Below are positions 1 to 9,600 of a stretch of DNA of 33,516 nt, piece by piece. Source of the stretch: Treponema sp. (GTDB lineage: Bacteria; Spirochaetota; Spirochaetia; Treponematales; Breznakiellaceae); the NCBI GenBank assembly GCA_031255285.1, contig JAIRSU010000035.1, forward strand, positions 1 through 33,516, read 5' to 3'. Position 1 is the first letter of the stretch, and each line of letters starts with the position of its first letter. The notes under the pieces were generated by a model. That model worked only from the letters and a program-made list of their open reading frames with translations. It was not told where the DNA came from and searched no databases. The translations under genes were made by a program, and so were the position numbers.

Positions 1-10
1 CATCTTCGCA

Positions 11-1684
11 TCAATTCGTTGACCTTCTTGAAGTTTCAAGCAAAATCTTGTCGTTAGGCTCGATAGTCACACCTGGGACAATATCTACCATCTTGGCGAT
101 GAATACACGATCAGAACCAGAAATTGTTACGGTTCCCACATATTCATTGCCAGTTCTAAAGACAAATGCCTCCTGATTCTCAAATGAAAGCCCAAACAAT
201 GGGTCAATGTAGACGAGAATATTCGTTCTATCCTGCGGGTCAATGACATACCCCGCCGCACCGTTTCTTTCCGTTATCGCACGAAAATATCGACGATTTC
301 GGGTAAGTAGATTATTTATAGCGTCTAAATTATGGGAAAGCATCGAGTTTTCGCGGATGAGAGTATCTCGTTCTTGAGTAAGCATCCGTTTATCTACGGA
401 CAAAGCATCTCTCTCGCAGGTGAGTGCCAGCTTATCAGCGGATAGAGTTTCTTTCTCCGCGGTTAGCGCCACTAAACGCATGGACTGCTCCGCAACATCT
501 GCCCTGGCGGCTTCGGTTTCTGCTGAAAGCTCATCAAGCAAAGCTTGCAGTTCAGCGATCTGCGTCTCAAACGCCTGTTTTTGCGCGGACATATTATCGG
601 AGAGCTGTCGAATCTCGTTAGCCATAGATTGCACTGTCTCATAGAAAAGCGTGTCCATAGCTCTAATATAAGATGGCGTGTTGTTTTTCCACGGGATAGT
701 GAGCAATTCTGAAGAAAGAGCGTTCATATTACGATAAGCGATATTCAAATCAGTGAATACCTTCAATCTTTCGTCTGACAAAGGAATCTCCGAATCCGGC
801 GTACTCACGCTTGCTAAGATGGATGCATTCCGTTCATTGTTCCACACTGGGTCGAGCGCTGCGATTTCCGCCTTGTATTTTGAAGACACTGTATCGACGC
901 TTTCCAACTGTGTCTGCAAGCCAACCTTTTGAGACTCGGTAAGCACGGCGAGAAGATTCGTTATAGTCTCCTCGTATTGAGCACGTATCGTCTCTTTCTC
1001 ATGTTCGAAACGTAGGTATTCAGCATTGGCGGTCTTCCGTTGTTCCTCCGCCTGCTCAATACGCGCTGTATCAAAGGATGCAAGCTGGATCCGGTACTCT
1101 TCAAGTTTTGTATTCAACACGCCTAATGACTCCGCATATCTTGTCCGTACTTCTTCCATATCAGCGTTCAGTCTCGCGTTCACTTGGGCGATGCGAGCGT
1201 TCTCCTCGGTGCGGGACAGAGAGAGCGAGCGGATAGTCGCCCGGTCGGCTTCGGCATTTGCTTCAAGCTTACTTATCTCCACAACCAGCTCACCTTCAAG
1301 CATGGATTTTTCTGTGAGCGTGCTTTGGTAAGAAAACTCAATGCGACTCGCCATATCCAGAAGGTTCTTGAGGTTCAAGTCGTCGAAGGTATTGATGCTC
1401 TCCGGTACATTCCGCGTTCGCGTGTTGATAACCCGCGTCGTAATAAAGAGACCGCAGACAGTTACTACAATGGCCCCTAATATAATTAGAATAACGAACC
1501 ACGAACGGTTATTCTTCGCCTTGGCGAATTCTGTTTCAAGGTCGTAGACATCTGGCGCATCGCCTCTGAGGGTTCTTATAGCCTCTTCACGGAAGAATAG
1601 GCGCGTTTCCTTATCCATGAAATCAAAGCTTGATGTAGACGTCAATGCGGTCATTTGCTTGTCATTGTCCATATTCCATTCCAT
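11..1684 (-). CDS. Membrane-anchored coiled-coil protein of unknown function (one N-terminal TM segment, long Glu/Ala/Leu-rich heptad region)
   Basis: Long ORF (557 aa). TM segment SWFVILIILGAIVVTVCGLFI near the N-terminus, then an extended coiled-coil-like region. The start may be the internal Met (MDNDKQMTAL...) at about 1672. Confidence 0.85.
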   Translation of the reverse strand: MEWNMDNDKQMTALTSTSSFDFMDKETRLFFREEAIRTLRGDAPDVYDLETEFAKAKNNRSWFVILIILGAIVVTVCGLFITTRVINTRTRNVPESINTFDDLNLKNLLDMASRIEFSYQSTLTEKSMLEGELVVEISKLEANAEADRATIRSLSLSRTEENARIAQVNARLNADMEEVRTRYAESLGVLNTKLEEYRIQLASFDTARIEQAEEQRKTANAEYLRFEHEKETIRAQYEETITNLLAVLTESQKVGLQTQLESVDTVSSKYKAEIAALDPVWNNERNASILASVSTPDSEIPLSDERLKVFTDLNIAYRNMNALSSELLTIPWKNNTPSYIRAMDTLFYETVQSMANEIRQLSDNMSAQKQAFETQIAELQALLDELSAETEAARADVAEQSMRLVALTAEKETLSADKLALTCERDALSVDKRMLTQERDTLIRENSMLSHNLDAINNLLTRNRRYFRAITERNGAAGYVIDPQDRTNILVYIDPLFGLSFENQEAFVFRTGNEYVGTVTISGSDRVFIAKMVDIVPGVTIEPNDKILLETSRRSTN

Positions 1685-3384
1685 CCTTCGGGAACTTCCC
1701 TTTCATTAACGCGCTGTTTAAATACCTCGGCCACCGGAATAGTCAACGAGTTGAAACCAATGCGCGCCATATCCCAATTTCCATCGTAATAACGAGTCAA
1801 AGCCTTTTCAAAGGTCTCCCATTCGGCTATTTCCTTGTCTCCCGACATCTCTACGTCCAAGGGGTAAAACACTTTTTTCCCCTTGGTTTTACCTTTCACC
1901 TGCACGGTGTCTATCTCGAAGAAACGGAAGCGATCGGTCTCTCCTTGGATATCATCCTTCACATATTCTGAAACGATGATTGGGAGCTGGTATATGCGGG
2001 TTAACCCTTCGATACGGGAGGCAGAATTCACATTATCTCCGATGACAGTATTCGTCATACGCTCATTTGAGCCTATAGTGCCATAGAACACGGTACCGCC
2101 ATCTATACCTACGCCTATAGCGAGCATCACGGCTTTGAACACATCTTCTTCGCGAGGCGTGAGAGCGCGGGACTTTTCAATCGCATTGCGACTTTCGAGC
2201 ATACTATTCCGCAGTTCAGATGCTGCATCTTGCAGTTTCCATGCGGAGAGTAGAGCCGCTAAGGATTTATTTTGGTCCGTCATTTCTTCATCCGCGCCAT
2301 AAACCGCGAGCAGGGCATCTCCAATAATAGAACCGACAATGCCGCCCTTGTTGTGGATGATATGGATCGCACTGTTGTAATGTAGGTTGAGCAAATCTAT
2401 AATATCGTTTCCCAATGTTTCCGTCATATTAGTGAAGCTACGAATATCAGTGAAAAGCACGGTTAACTCTCGTTGTTCGCCTTCAAGGTTCACGATACGA
2501 TCGCGGTAGGCTTTGTTTACCACATCGCGGGATGCGAACTTGCGGAATATGCCAAGCAAGTTGTTGATAGAAGACGCTAGCGAATTGAACGAGACGCCCA
2601 GATAAGTAATATCATCCGCCGGGGCTTCCTTCAAGTCTATGAGGGTAAGTTCCTGTCTCTGTTGCATATTATAAAGGGAACGGCTTATGACCTTAACAAA
2701 ACGCAGGATACGGAGTAGAGCGAGGAAACTCACAGTCATGAATATAATGGTCAACACCACGATAATAATAACTATTCGTTTAAAGACCTCGTTTGATTCA
2801 TGCATAAGGTCAGCCATCAAGTCAGCGCGGAGCAGAAATACGTCCCATTCTTCGTGGTATTTGTAGACCCCGAAATATTCACCATACGGTGTATCGAAGA
2901 AGCGTGCTCCTTCGGACGTTCCATTTTCTTTAGCTTTAATTATCTCATCTAACAGTGTCTTATCGGGCAATCGTTCAGGCGTTACCCCTTTAGTCTGGAA
3001 GAGAAATTCCCCCGACGGGAACACACCCACAGCCCAGCTTCCCTGATGAGTCATACTCTTTTCCGCAGCAAGTGCGATAAAATTTGTTACTTCTTGTTTG
3101 TTTCCTGAAAATAGAAATATTTGATATTGGTTTCCCGCGTTTATGTATATCTCTTTCAGTTCTCGTGCCAGCAGTCGGCTGTTCATCTCCATGGTTTCCC
3201 TGCGAAGAAGAGAAATGGTTAAATAATTGGTGGCAAAATTTGAAATCAACAAAAAAACAGATACGATAATCACTATTTTTGCAGAAATAGGAATCATCGA
3301 AGTATCGCCAATTGTTTGAAATAACCCTCTCTTTTTATCGCTTTCCATAACTATATTTTTATACCCCTTGCGAGGAAAAGTCAA
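1651..3384 (-). CDS. Membrane-bound class III adenylate/guanylate cyclase with an N-terminal sensor region flanked by TM segments
   Basis: ELTVLFTDIRSFTNMTE, GGIVGSIIGDALLAVYGA and NTVIGDNVNSASRIEGLT are class III cyclase catalytic motifs. TM segments lie near the N-terminus and before the linker. The likely true start is the internal MESDKKRG (about 3349). Confidence 0.9.
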   Translation of the reverse strand: MTFPRKGYKNIVMESDKKRGLFQTIGDTSMIPISAKIVIIVSVFLLISNFATNYLTISLLRRETMEMNSRLLARELKEIYINAGNQYQIFLFSGNKQEVTNFIALAAEKSMTHQGSWAVGVFPSGEFLFQTKGVTPERLPDKTLLDEIIKAKENGTSEGARFFDTPYGEYFGVYKYHEEWDVFLLRADLMADLMHESNEVFKRIVIIIVVLTIIFMTVSFLALLRILRFVKVISRSLYNMQQRQELTLIDLKEAPADDITYLGVSFNSLASSINNLLGIFRKFASRDVVNKAYRDRIVNLEGEQRELTVLFTDIRSFTNMTETLGNDIIDLLNLHYNSAIHIIHNKGGIVGSIIGDALLAVYGADEEMTDQNKSLAALLSAWKLQDAASELRNSMLESRNAIEKSRALTPREEDVFKAVMLAIGVGIDGGTVFYGTIGSNERMTNTVIGDNVNSASRIEGLTRIYQLPIIVSEYVKDDIQGETDRFRFFEIDTVQVKGKTKGKKVFYPLDVEMSGDKEIAEWETFEKALTRYYDGNWDMARIGFNSLTIPVAEVFKQRVNEREVPEGWNGIWTMTSK

Positions 3385-3541
3385 GGGGATATATGATGAG
3401 TTTGTCTAATAAACAACTGCATTAGTTTAAACTATAGATAGGGCTACGCTCTAATAAATCTTTGACCTGCTACACACAAAGAATACTTCCCCTCCCCTTG
3501 TGGTCTTATACTTACAAAACAAAAATAGAATGATTCAAAAG

Positions 3542-3939
3542 AAGCGATGAACCATAAGCCGGGTTCTGTAACGTTCTTATGAACGTTAGGCCGCCATCTA
3601 TCTTACCGTCATCTTCACAGACAACGTCTTCGCAGTTTACCCGCGGCTGAACGGGCAGTTCGGGCGAAGCATTAAATACGCCTCGCATATGCGCCGCTGT
3701 TTAACTTTGCTCCTGACGAGGCTTGCCGCGCCGAGTTTGTCGCCAAACCCGCGGTGTGCTCTTACCACGCCGTTTCACCCTTACCTGCCAATAAATCGGC
3801 AGGCGGTTTACTTTCTGTTGCGCTTGCTGTCGGGTTTTACCCGCCCGGGAGTTACCCGGCGTCACGCCCTATGGAGCCCGGACTTTCCTCAATGCACATG
3901 GACATGTCCATCGCATCGCGGCGGCCTGGTTCATCGCCA
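3542..3939 (-). ncRNA. rnpB: RNase P RNA (bacterial type A)
   Basis: The minus strand carries GAGGAAAGTCCGGGCTCCATAGGGCG, GGTAAGGGTGAAACGGCGTGGTAAGAGCACACCGC and the 3' end CAGAACCCGGCTTATGGTTCATCGC. P1 closes perfectly: GCGATGAACCA (complement of 3927-3937) pairs with TGGTTCATCGC (complement of 3544-3554). Ends are approximate. Confidence 0.97.
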
Positions 3940-3955
3940 TACTCTCATTATCGGC

Positions 3956-5080
3956 TTATTTTACCACAATCAATTCATAAACACTTGAACCAAGCCCTAT
4001 TTTTTCCCCGTGGCTTATCTGAAACGTCCAATCTGTTGTGGGGTGAATGTCGGTAAAGTGATCGCTCCTGCCTTCTTTGTCTTTATGGGAATGTTGTCGT
4101 TCTGACAAGACTGTATTCGCGATTTCCGGAGCCTCGTTTACCGCATCAATACACGCCTTGTCCAAACTCACCGGGTCAAATCCTGCGAATACACCAATAT
4201 CCGGTACGATCGCCGCATCGTTTTCCCCATGACAATCACAATAAGGCGACACTTGGTTCACAATGTTGATATGAAAATTAGGGCGTCCGTCAACTACAGC
4301 CATTGCATATTCGGCGATTTTACTGCCGAGCATAGCTGAGGTGGACTCGGTCACGTTAGATATTGCATCAAAATTACACACCCCGATACACCGCCCACAT
4401 CCAGCGCAAATGTCCTGGCTGATGACGGCTTTCCCGTCCACTCTGAAATTAATAGCGCTTTGATTACAATACTCGGCGCAGTTTTTACACCCTCGGCACA
4501 GTGTCGGGTCTATCTGAGGCTTGCCGTCGTTGTGCATGAGCATCTTTCCCGCCCTGCTCCCGCATCCCATGCCCAGATTCTTTATCGCACCGCCAAACCC
4601 CGCTCCTTCATGCCCTTTAAAGTGGTTGAGAGACACTACGATGTCCGCATCCATTATCGCTCGCCCAATCTTTGCAATTTTGCAATAGACGCCATTCCGC
4701 ACAGGCATTTCCATATCGTCCAAGCCTTTTAAACCGTCCGCAATGATGTTCTGGCATCCTGTCGATAATGGGAAATATCCATTCTCGTTAGCCGCATCCA
4801 AGTGGACAAGCGCGTTGTTCCGTCTGCCCACGTAAAGAGTGTTGCAGTCCGTCAAAAATGGTTTCCCCCCGAAAGACTTAATCTTATCTACGACGACCTT
4901 CGCCCAATTCGGACGCAAAAACGCCAAATTTCCAGGCTCTCCAAAATGTATCTTAACAGCGACGAATTTACCATTAAAGTCAATCCGTCCGATACCCGCC
5001 TTCTCAATAAGCCTATCCAGCTTCGCGAGAAGATTGTCCCCTACTCTACACCGCAAATCGGTAAAAAAAACTTTACTCAT
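3956..5080 (-). CDS. DUF362 domain-containing protein with two 4Fe-4S ferredoxin motifs
   Basis: 374 aa. CRGCKNCAEYCNQSAINF and CAGCGRCIGVCNFDAI are 4Fe-4S motifs; VSLNHFKGHEGAGFGGAIKNLGMGCGSRAGK is typical of DUF362. SD AAAAAGGAG lies upstream of ATG. Confidence 0.9.
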   Translation of the reverse strand: MSKVFFTDLRCRVGDNLLAKLDRLIEKAGIGRIDFNGKFVAVKIHFGEPGNLAFLRPNWAKVVVDKIKSFGGKPFLTDCNTLYVGRRNNALVHLDAANENGYFPLSTGCQNIIADGLKGLDDMEMPVRNGVYCKIAKIGRAIMDADIVVSLNHFKGHEGAGFGGAIKNLGMGCGSRAGKMLMHNDGKPQIDPTLCRGCKNCAEYCNQSAINFRVDGKAVISQDICAGCGRCIGVCNFDAISNVTESTSAMLGSKIAEYAMAVVDGRPNFHINIVNQVSPYCDCHGENDAAIVPDIGVFAGFDPVSLDKACIDAVNEAPEIANTVLSERQHSHKDKEGRSDHFTDIHPTTDWTFQISHGEKIGLGSSVYELIVVK

Positions 5081-5132
5081 ACTTACACTCCTTTTTGAAA
5101 TATATCAAATAAGCGCGGTTTTAGTAAAGAGT

Positions 5133-5232
5133 AATACGGGGTTGTTACGGAAATGCTTGGTGCCAGACACACGGAAATGGTACCTGCTTTCTAATAGCGC
5201 TCATTGTGAAGTATTAAAACAGACGAAGTCTG
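5133..5232 (+). repeat. Diverged REP-like intergenic repeat (RAYT-associated family)
   Basis: 5133-5170 (aatacggggttgttacggaaatgcttggtgccagacac) aligns with 33384-33423 just upstream of the transposase gene. 5203-5232 is an inverted copy of 13403-13432 (27/30 identical) and contains the hairpin cagac-gaa-gtctg. Confidence 0.75.
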
Positions 5233-5279
5233 GATTGCCTGCTGTTGAAAAAACAGCCCGAAAAGAGTATGATAGCCTT

Positions 5280-6632
5280 ATGGAAACAGTTCTCGAAAAA
5301 TATCTGAAAAAAGCCGATGGAGTTGACCCAATAAAGTGCATCGGCAGAGTCTCTAAAGTGCAGGGACTCCTCATTGAAAGCGTGGGTCCATCGGCTATCA
5401 TTGGAGAAATGTGCAGTATACGGACGAGCAAAGAACAAGACTGTATCTACGCAGAAGTGGTAGGGCTTCGTTCCGAGGTCGTCCAACTCATGGCTTACTC
5501 TGAAACAGACGGCATACAGGTCGGAGATAAAGTAACGGCGTCAGGCACGAGCCTTGAGATAGCCGTGTCTGATGCGTTACTGGGACGGGTGCTTGACGCA
5601 CAAGGTAGGGCTGTAGACGGTAAGGGTGAAATCGAGAGCATCATCCGTTACCCGGTGACCGCGAACCCTCCACCTCCATTGCAACGTCCTCGCGTAACAA
5701 AACGCATAGCTACAGGAGTACGCGCTATAGACGGACTTCTTGCGGTGGGATGTGGACAGAGGCTCGGTATATTCGCCGGCTCCGGTGTGGGAAAATCTAC
5801 CTTGATGGGCATGATAGCTCGTAATACCAATGCGGACGTCAACGTCGTCGCCCTTATCGGCGAGCGCGGACGCGAAGTCAATGACTTCATAGAAAACGAT
5901 CTTGGACCCGAAGGACTCGCTCGAAGCGTGCTTATCGTTACTCCGTCCAATTCGCCGCCTCTCTGCCGTCTCCGCGGCGCATACACGGCAACGGCGGTCG
6001 CCGAATACTTCCGCGACCAAGGTAAGGATGTGATGCTTCTTTTTGATTCGATTACTCGTTTTGCACGGGCTATGCGGGAAATAGGACTTGCGCGGGGCGA
6101 ACCGCCAGCCACGCGCGGCTATCCGCCGAGTATGTTCGACCAAATGCCGAAACTATTAGAACGCTCCGGCACATCAGATAAGGGTAGCATCACGAGCTTT
6201 TATACTATCTTGGTCGACGGCGACGACTTGGACGAACCGGTGTCAGACACGGTACGCGGTATTCTTGATGGACACATCGTGCTTTCCCGTACGCTTGCCC
6301 AACATTACCACTACCCAGCTATCGACGTACTTGCAAGTGTTTCCCGATTGGCTAACGTTGTATCGGGCGCGAAGACAAAAAAGGCCGCGGGTGCACTCCG
6401 AACTCTGATAGCGACTTATGCAGAAAACGAAAAGCTCATCAACGTCGGCGCATACCACGCCGGCACAAACCCGTCTATCGACAAAGCTATCGCAAAACAC
6501 GATGTCATAGAAGACTTCCTTACCCAAGACGTCGGTGAAAAAGCGCCACTCAAAGAAACATTCAAACAAATGAGCAGCATCGCGGAAGAGGAAATACCAG
6601 AAGAGGAGATAGACGGCGCTTCAAACGATTAA
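5280..6632 (+). CDS. fliI: Flagellar protein export ATPase FliI (F1 beta/RecA-like, type III secretion ATPase)
   Basis: Walker A GIFAGSGVGKSTLMGMIARN; VALIGERGREVNDFIENDLG; RGYPPSMFDQMPKLLERSG; SFYTILVDGDDLDEPVSDTVRGILDGHIVLSR. The tracked ORF (4839) extends upstream antisense to the previous gene; ATG at 5280 gives about 450 aa, normal for FliI. Confidence 0.93.
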   Translation: METVLEKYLKKADGVDPIKCIGRVSKVQGLLIESVGPSAIIGEMCSIRTSKEQDCIYAEVVGLRSEVVQLMAYSETDGIQVGDKVTASGTSLEIAVSDALLGRVLDAQGRAVDGKGEIESIIRYPVTANPPPPLQRPRVTKRIATGVRAIDGLLAVGCGQRLGIFAGSGVGKSTLMGMIARNTNADVNVVALIGERGREVNDFIENDLGPEGLARSVLIVTPSNSPPLCRLRGAYTATAVAEYFRDQGKDVMLLFDSITRFARAMREIGLARGEPPATRGYPPSMFDQMPKLLERSGTSDKGSITSFYTILVDGDDLDEPVSDTVRGILDGHIVLSRTLAQHYHYPAIDVLASVSRLANVVSGAKTKKAAGALRTLIATYAENEKLINVGAYHAGTNPSIDKAIAKHDVIEDFLTQDVGEKAPLKETFKQMSSIAEEEIPEEEIDGASND

Positions 6633-6657
6633 CGCCCTCCCCTCCCCTAGAGAATAC

Positions 6658-9600
6658 CTAGAAGATATTGAACCTCAATCCACCCGTTACGTGAAATACA
6701 GTAGTTGGCACGCTAACAACCGATGTATCGACATCCGTAGGCGTAAACCATAATTGCAATTCCGTGTAGAATGCAAATGCTCTGAATTGCTTTAGCTTCA
6801 CTTTAGGGAATTCCAGTTGCATAATCATGGCGGACATCACGGTCGGGGAACCGCTTTGAGTTTTTATGAAGTACGAGAAGTTTGCGCCTATTGCGACCGA
6901 CACGCTAAGCCATTCCCAATCATACCCTCCAAAAGAAGCAAAAGGTAGAGAATACACATTAGCGAGGAGCTTCAAACCAAAGACATCGCCCCCATAACGC
7001 ATCTCGTTGTCCGAAAACCATGACCACATCTCATCGGAGAACTGTCCGAACTGCACCTGTAGCTTCACGTTGTCATCAAAGAAGGTCAAACCCAATCCTA
7101 CGTCGTAGAAAGTCGCACCCCAGAAATGCCCATCAAAGTAAAGCCCTTGTATGAAGCCCGGCACCGCATACAAACCCTTATCACCTCGGCGCAGCGTATA
7201 AAGAACGGACTTGAGTGCGACATCATCGCTCGACAATGCCGTGAATTCAAGACTCTGGTTGTACCTCCCACCGGACTCTGGAGCAATTACCCTTATCTGC
7301 GGGGACGTCTTGTCGATTTGGATGAGCGTCCGTGAAACGGCTGTTTCGCCATTCGCCATAGTAGCCCGCAGAACAAGGTCATAGACACCTTCCCGCATAT
7401 CTATGTTTTCAATCCGGTAACGCCATCCGTCAGTAGGCTTACCGTCCGGAGCCTTGACCTTACGCCGCTTCACTTCGGTAAAGGTTATACCGTTGTCAAA
7501 ACTGATTTCAACAAGAGATGGCTTTTTCTGCGCTATCGCGGTTTTAATCTTTTTATCTGTCGTCTTGTCTTCCAGCGACTGCAAATCAATCTCATTCAAC
7601 ACGTAGCCCATACGCCCCGAGAGCCACGGACGCTCAAAGGCAAAGTCCCCCATTGTGAAGCTATCTATCGTTATCCATGCGCCGACTGCATTGTATTCGA
7701 TATTCCGCAACGGTGAGAACACTGCTTCTTTACCATCAAAGTCGCTCATGACCGAGAGTATATTCTTTCCATTCTTCAGCTTATCCTTATTTAAATGGAA
7801 ACAGAAGTAGCCGGTTTCTGTTACTTTGACAGTATCAATAGGAGTATCGTCAAGGTAGAGAGTAGCATAACTCGCGGTATCGGTACCGCCCAGGTAACCG
7901 TAGAGGTTGAATTCGCCTTGTATATATTCGCCGTTCAGAGGATAAAGCACATCCACGAAGTTACGCTGTATTTCCCGCGACAGTAGTACGTTCCGTGACT
8001 GGTGAGAGATGTTTTCAGCGAAATCTTCAGCCCAGACGTCAATGTTGTAAAGACCATCCGTCAGGGAGGAAAGGTCTAGGTCGGTGGTAAAGATAGAATC
8101 TGGTTCAATACTGATATTGGCCAGCTCGGGCGGAACCTCAGCGCCGTCCATGCTTCTGATGTTGATGTTCATTTCTTTCAAGCCCATACTATCTATGGCT
8201 CGTCCTGACAGGAACACCGGCCCCACAGAAGTCAAGCCGTCCATTGGAGACGCTATTTCGAGCTCCGGCGCGGTGTTATCTACGTTTATCATACCTGAAT
8301 ACATAGCCGAGATGTTGTATTTATCCCAGACCTTTATGAAGACCACGTGGGTGCCGTCCTGAAGAATTTTGGTATTAAAGATATATGACCACTCGGTGGT
8401 TCCCACGACATTGTTATAGGTATTTCCGTTGTCAATCGAGACCTGTACTGCTAATATATCGTTTTTATCTGAAGACACGCCTTTGAGTTCGAGTGTACCT
8501 CTTGATATAGCATCGAATGATGGCAGGGTCATGGCGGCTTTCGGCTCTTCAAGAGACACACGGAAGCCGCATTTGACCGGATCGCCTCGTATGCCGTAGA
8601 TGTCTTCAGGTATAACCGTAATCGAGTGTTCATTATCAACGAGGCTCAAAAGCTCGATAGGTATGGAGTAGGAATTATCGGCCGCAACCTCAATTTCCAC
8701 ATTATCATCAATGAAGTACCAAATCTTGGCGACTTTGTCATCGTCGTAGACGATGCCGCTTATCATGAAGTCTCTTGTAATGACTTCATTCTCTGACGGA
8801 AGATTTATCTGCGCTATAGGCTTATCCATCTCCCGGCTTATCAAGAATTCCCAGTTCTCCAGTACGGCGATATTGCCAGATGCGTCCGTGAATGTAAACT
8901 TCATGTCCGCGGAGAGCGGATGTTCATTAATACCTACCATCAAAGTCAAGAAAGACGACGTTATAAAGTATTCAGACATTTCCTGCTTAAACTCCTCGGC
9001 GTTGTCGTTGATTGCAGAAACAGAGTCTTCAGGCGGCATTTCGCCGCTCGGCGGGTCTTCATAGAATGAGGATACAAGCTTGCCTTTCTCCTCAACCAGA
9101 ATACCCAAGCGTATGATTCCATTTACCTCTTCACCAGAGAGCGGCACAATGAGGCGTGGAGACGGCGCTACCGTATCTTTGTTGACGTCAAACGACACGG
9201 ACGTCTCCCTCTGGGCAGAATCGCTTGCTCGAGCCAGAATACGAACAAGCCCATCTTCCACCGATGAAATATCTATACTCATCAAGACCGTATCATCGAC
9301 CCATTTGCCATCGCAGACGGACCAGGTTTTCCCCATGTCCAGACTGTATTCCACAGCGCCAAGGTTGGCGTCCCCAAACTTTAATTCGAACACAACCTCG
9401 CCCTTCACCCACGAACCGTGAACTTCGGGCGTAGTTATTTCGAGAGACGGATCCTCCGAGTCCACAAGAACAGTGTAGCTTTCTGTCGTATAAACCCTGC
9501 CGTCAACATCGGACATCGTAAGGGCAAAAGCATACTGCCCGTCTTCCGTGAACCTGACGTTGATCCGCTTATAGCTGTCGCTTTCATCAAATTGAACCGC

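Noticed and set aside
3689-4056. Plus-strand ORFs of ~100 aa
   Set aside because: They lie over the RNase P RNA gene; the conserved RNA elements explain the sequence.
4839-5279. N-terminal extension of the fliI ORF upstream of 5280
   Set aside because: Antisense to the DUF362 gene and runs through the intergenic repeat; FliI homology begins at about METVLEKYL.
5577-6143. 188-aa and 154-aa minus-strand ORFs opposite fliI
   Set aside because: Low-complexity, no domain, opposite strongly conserved FliI motifs.
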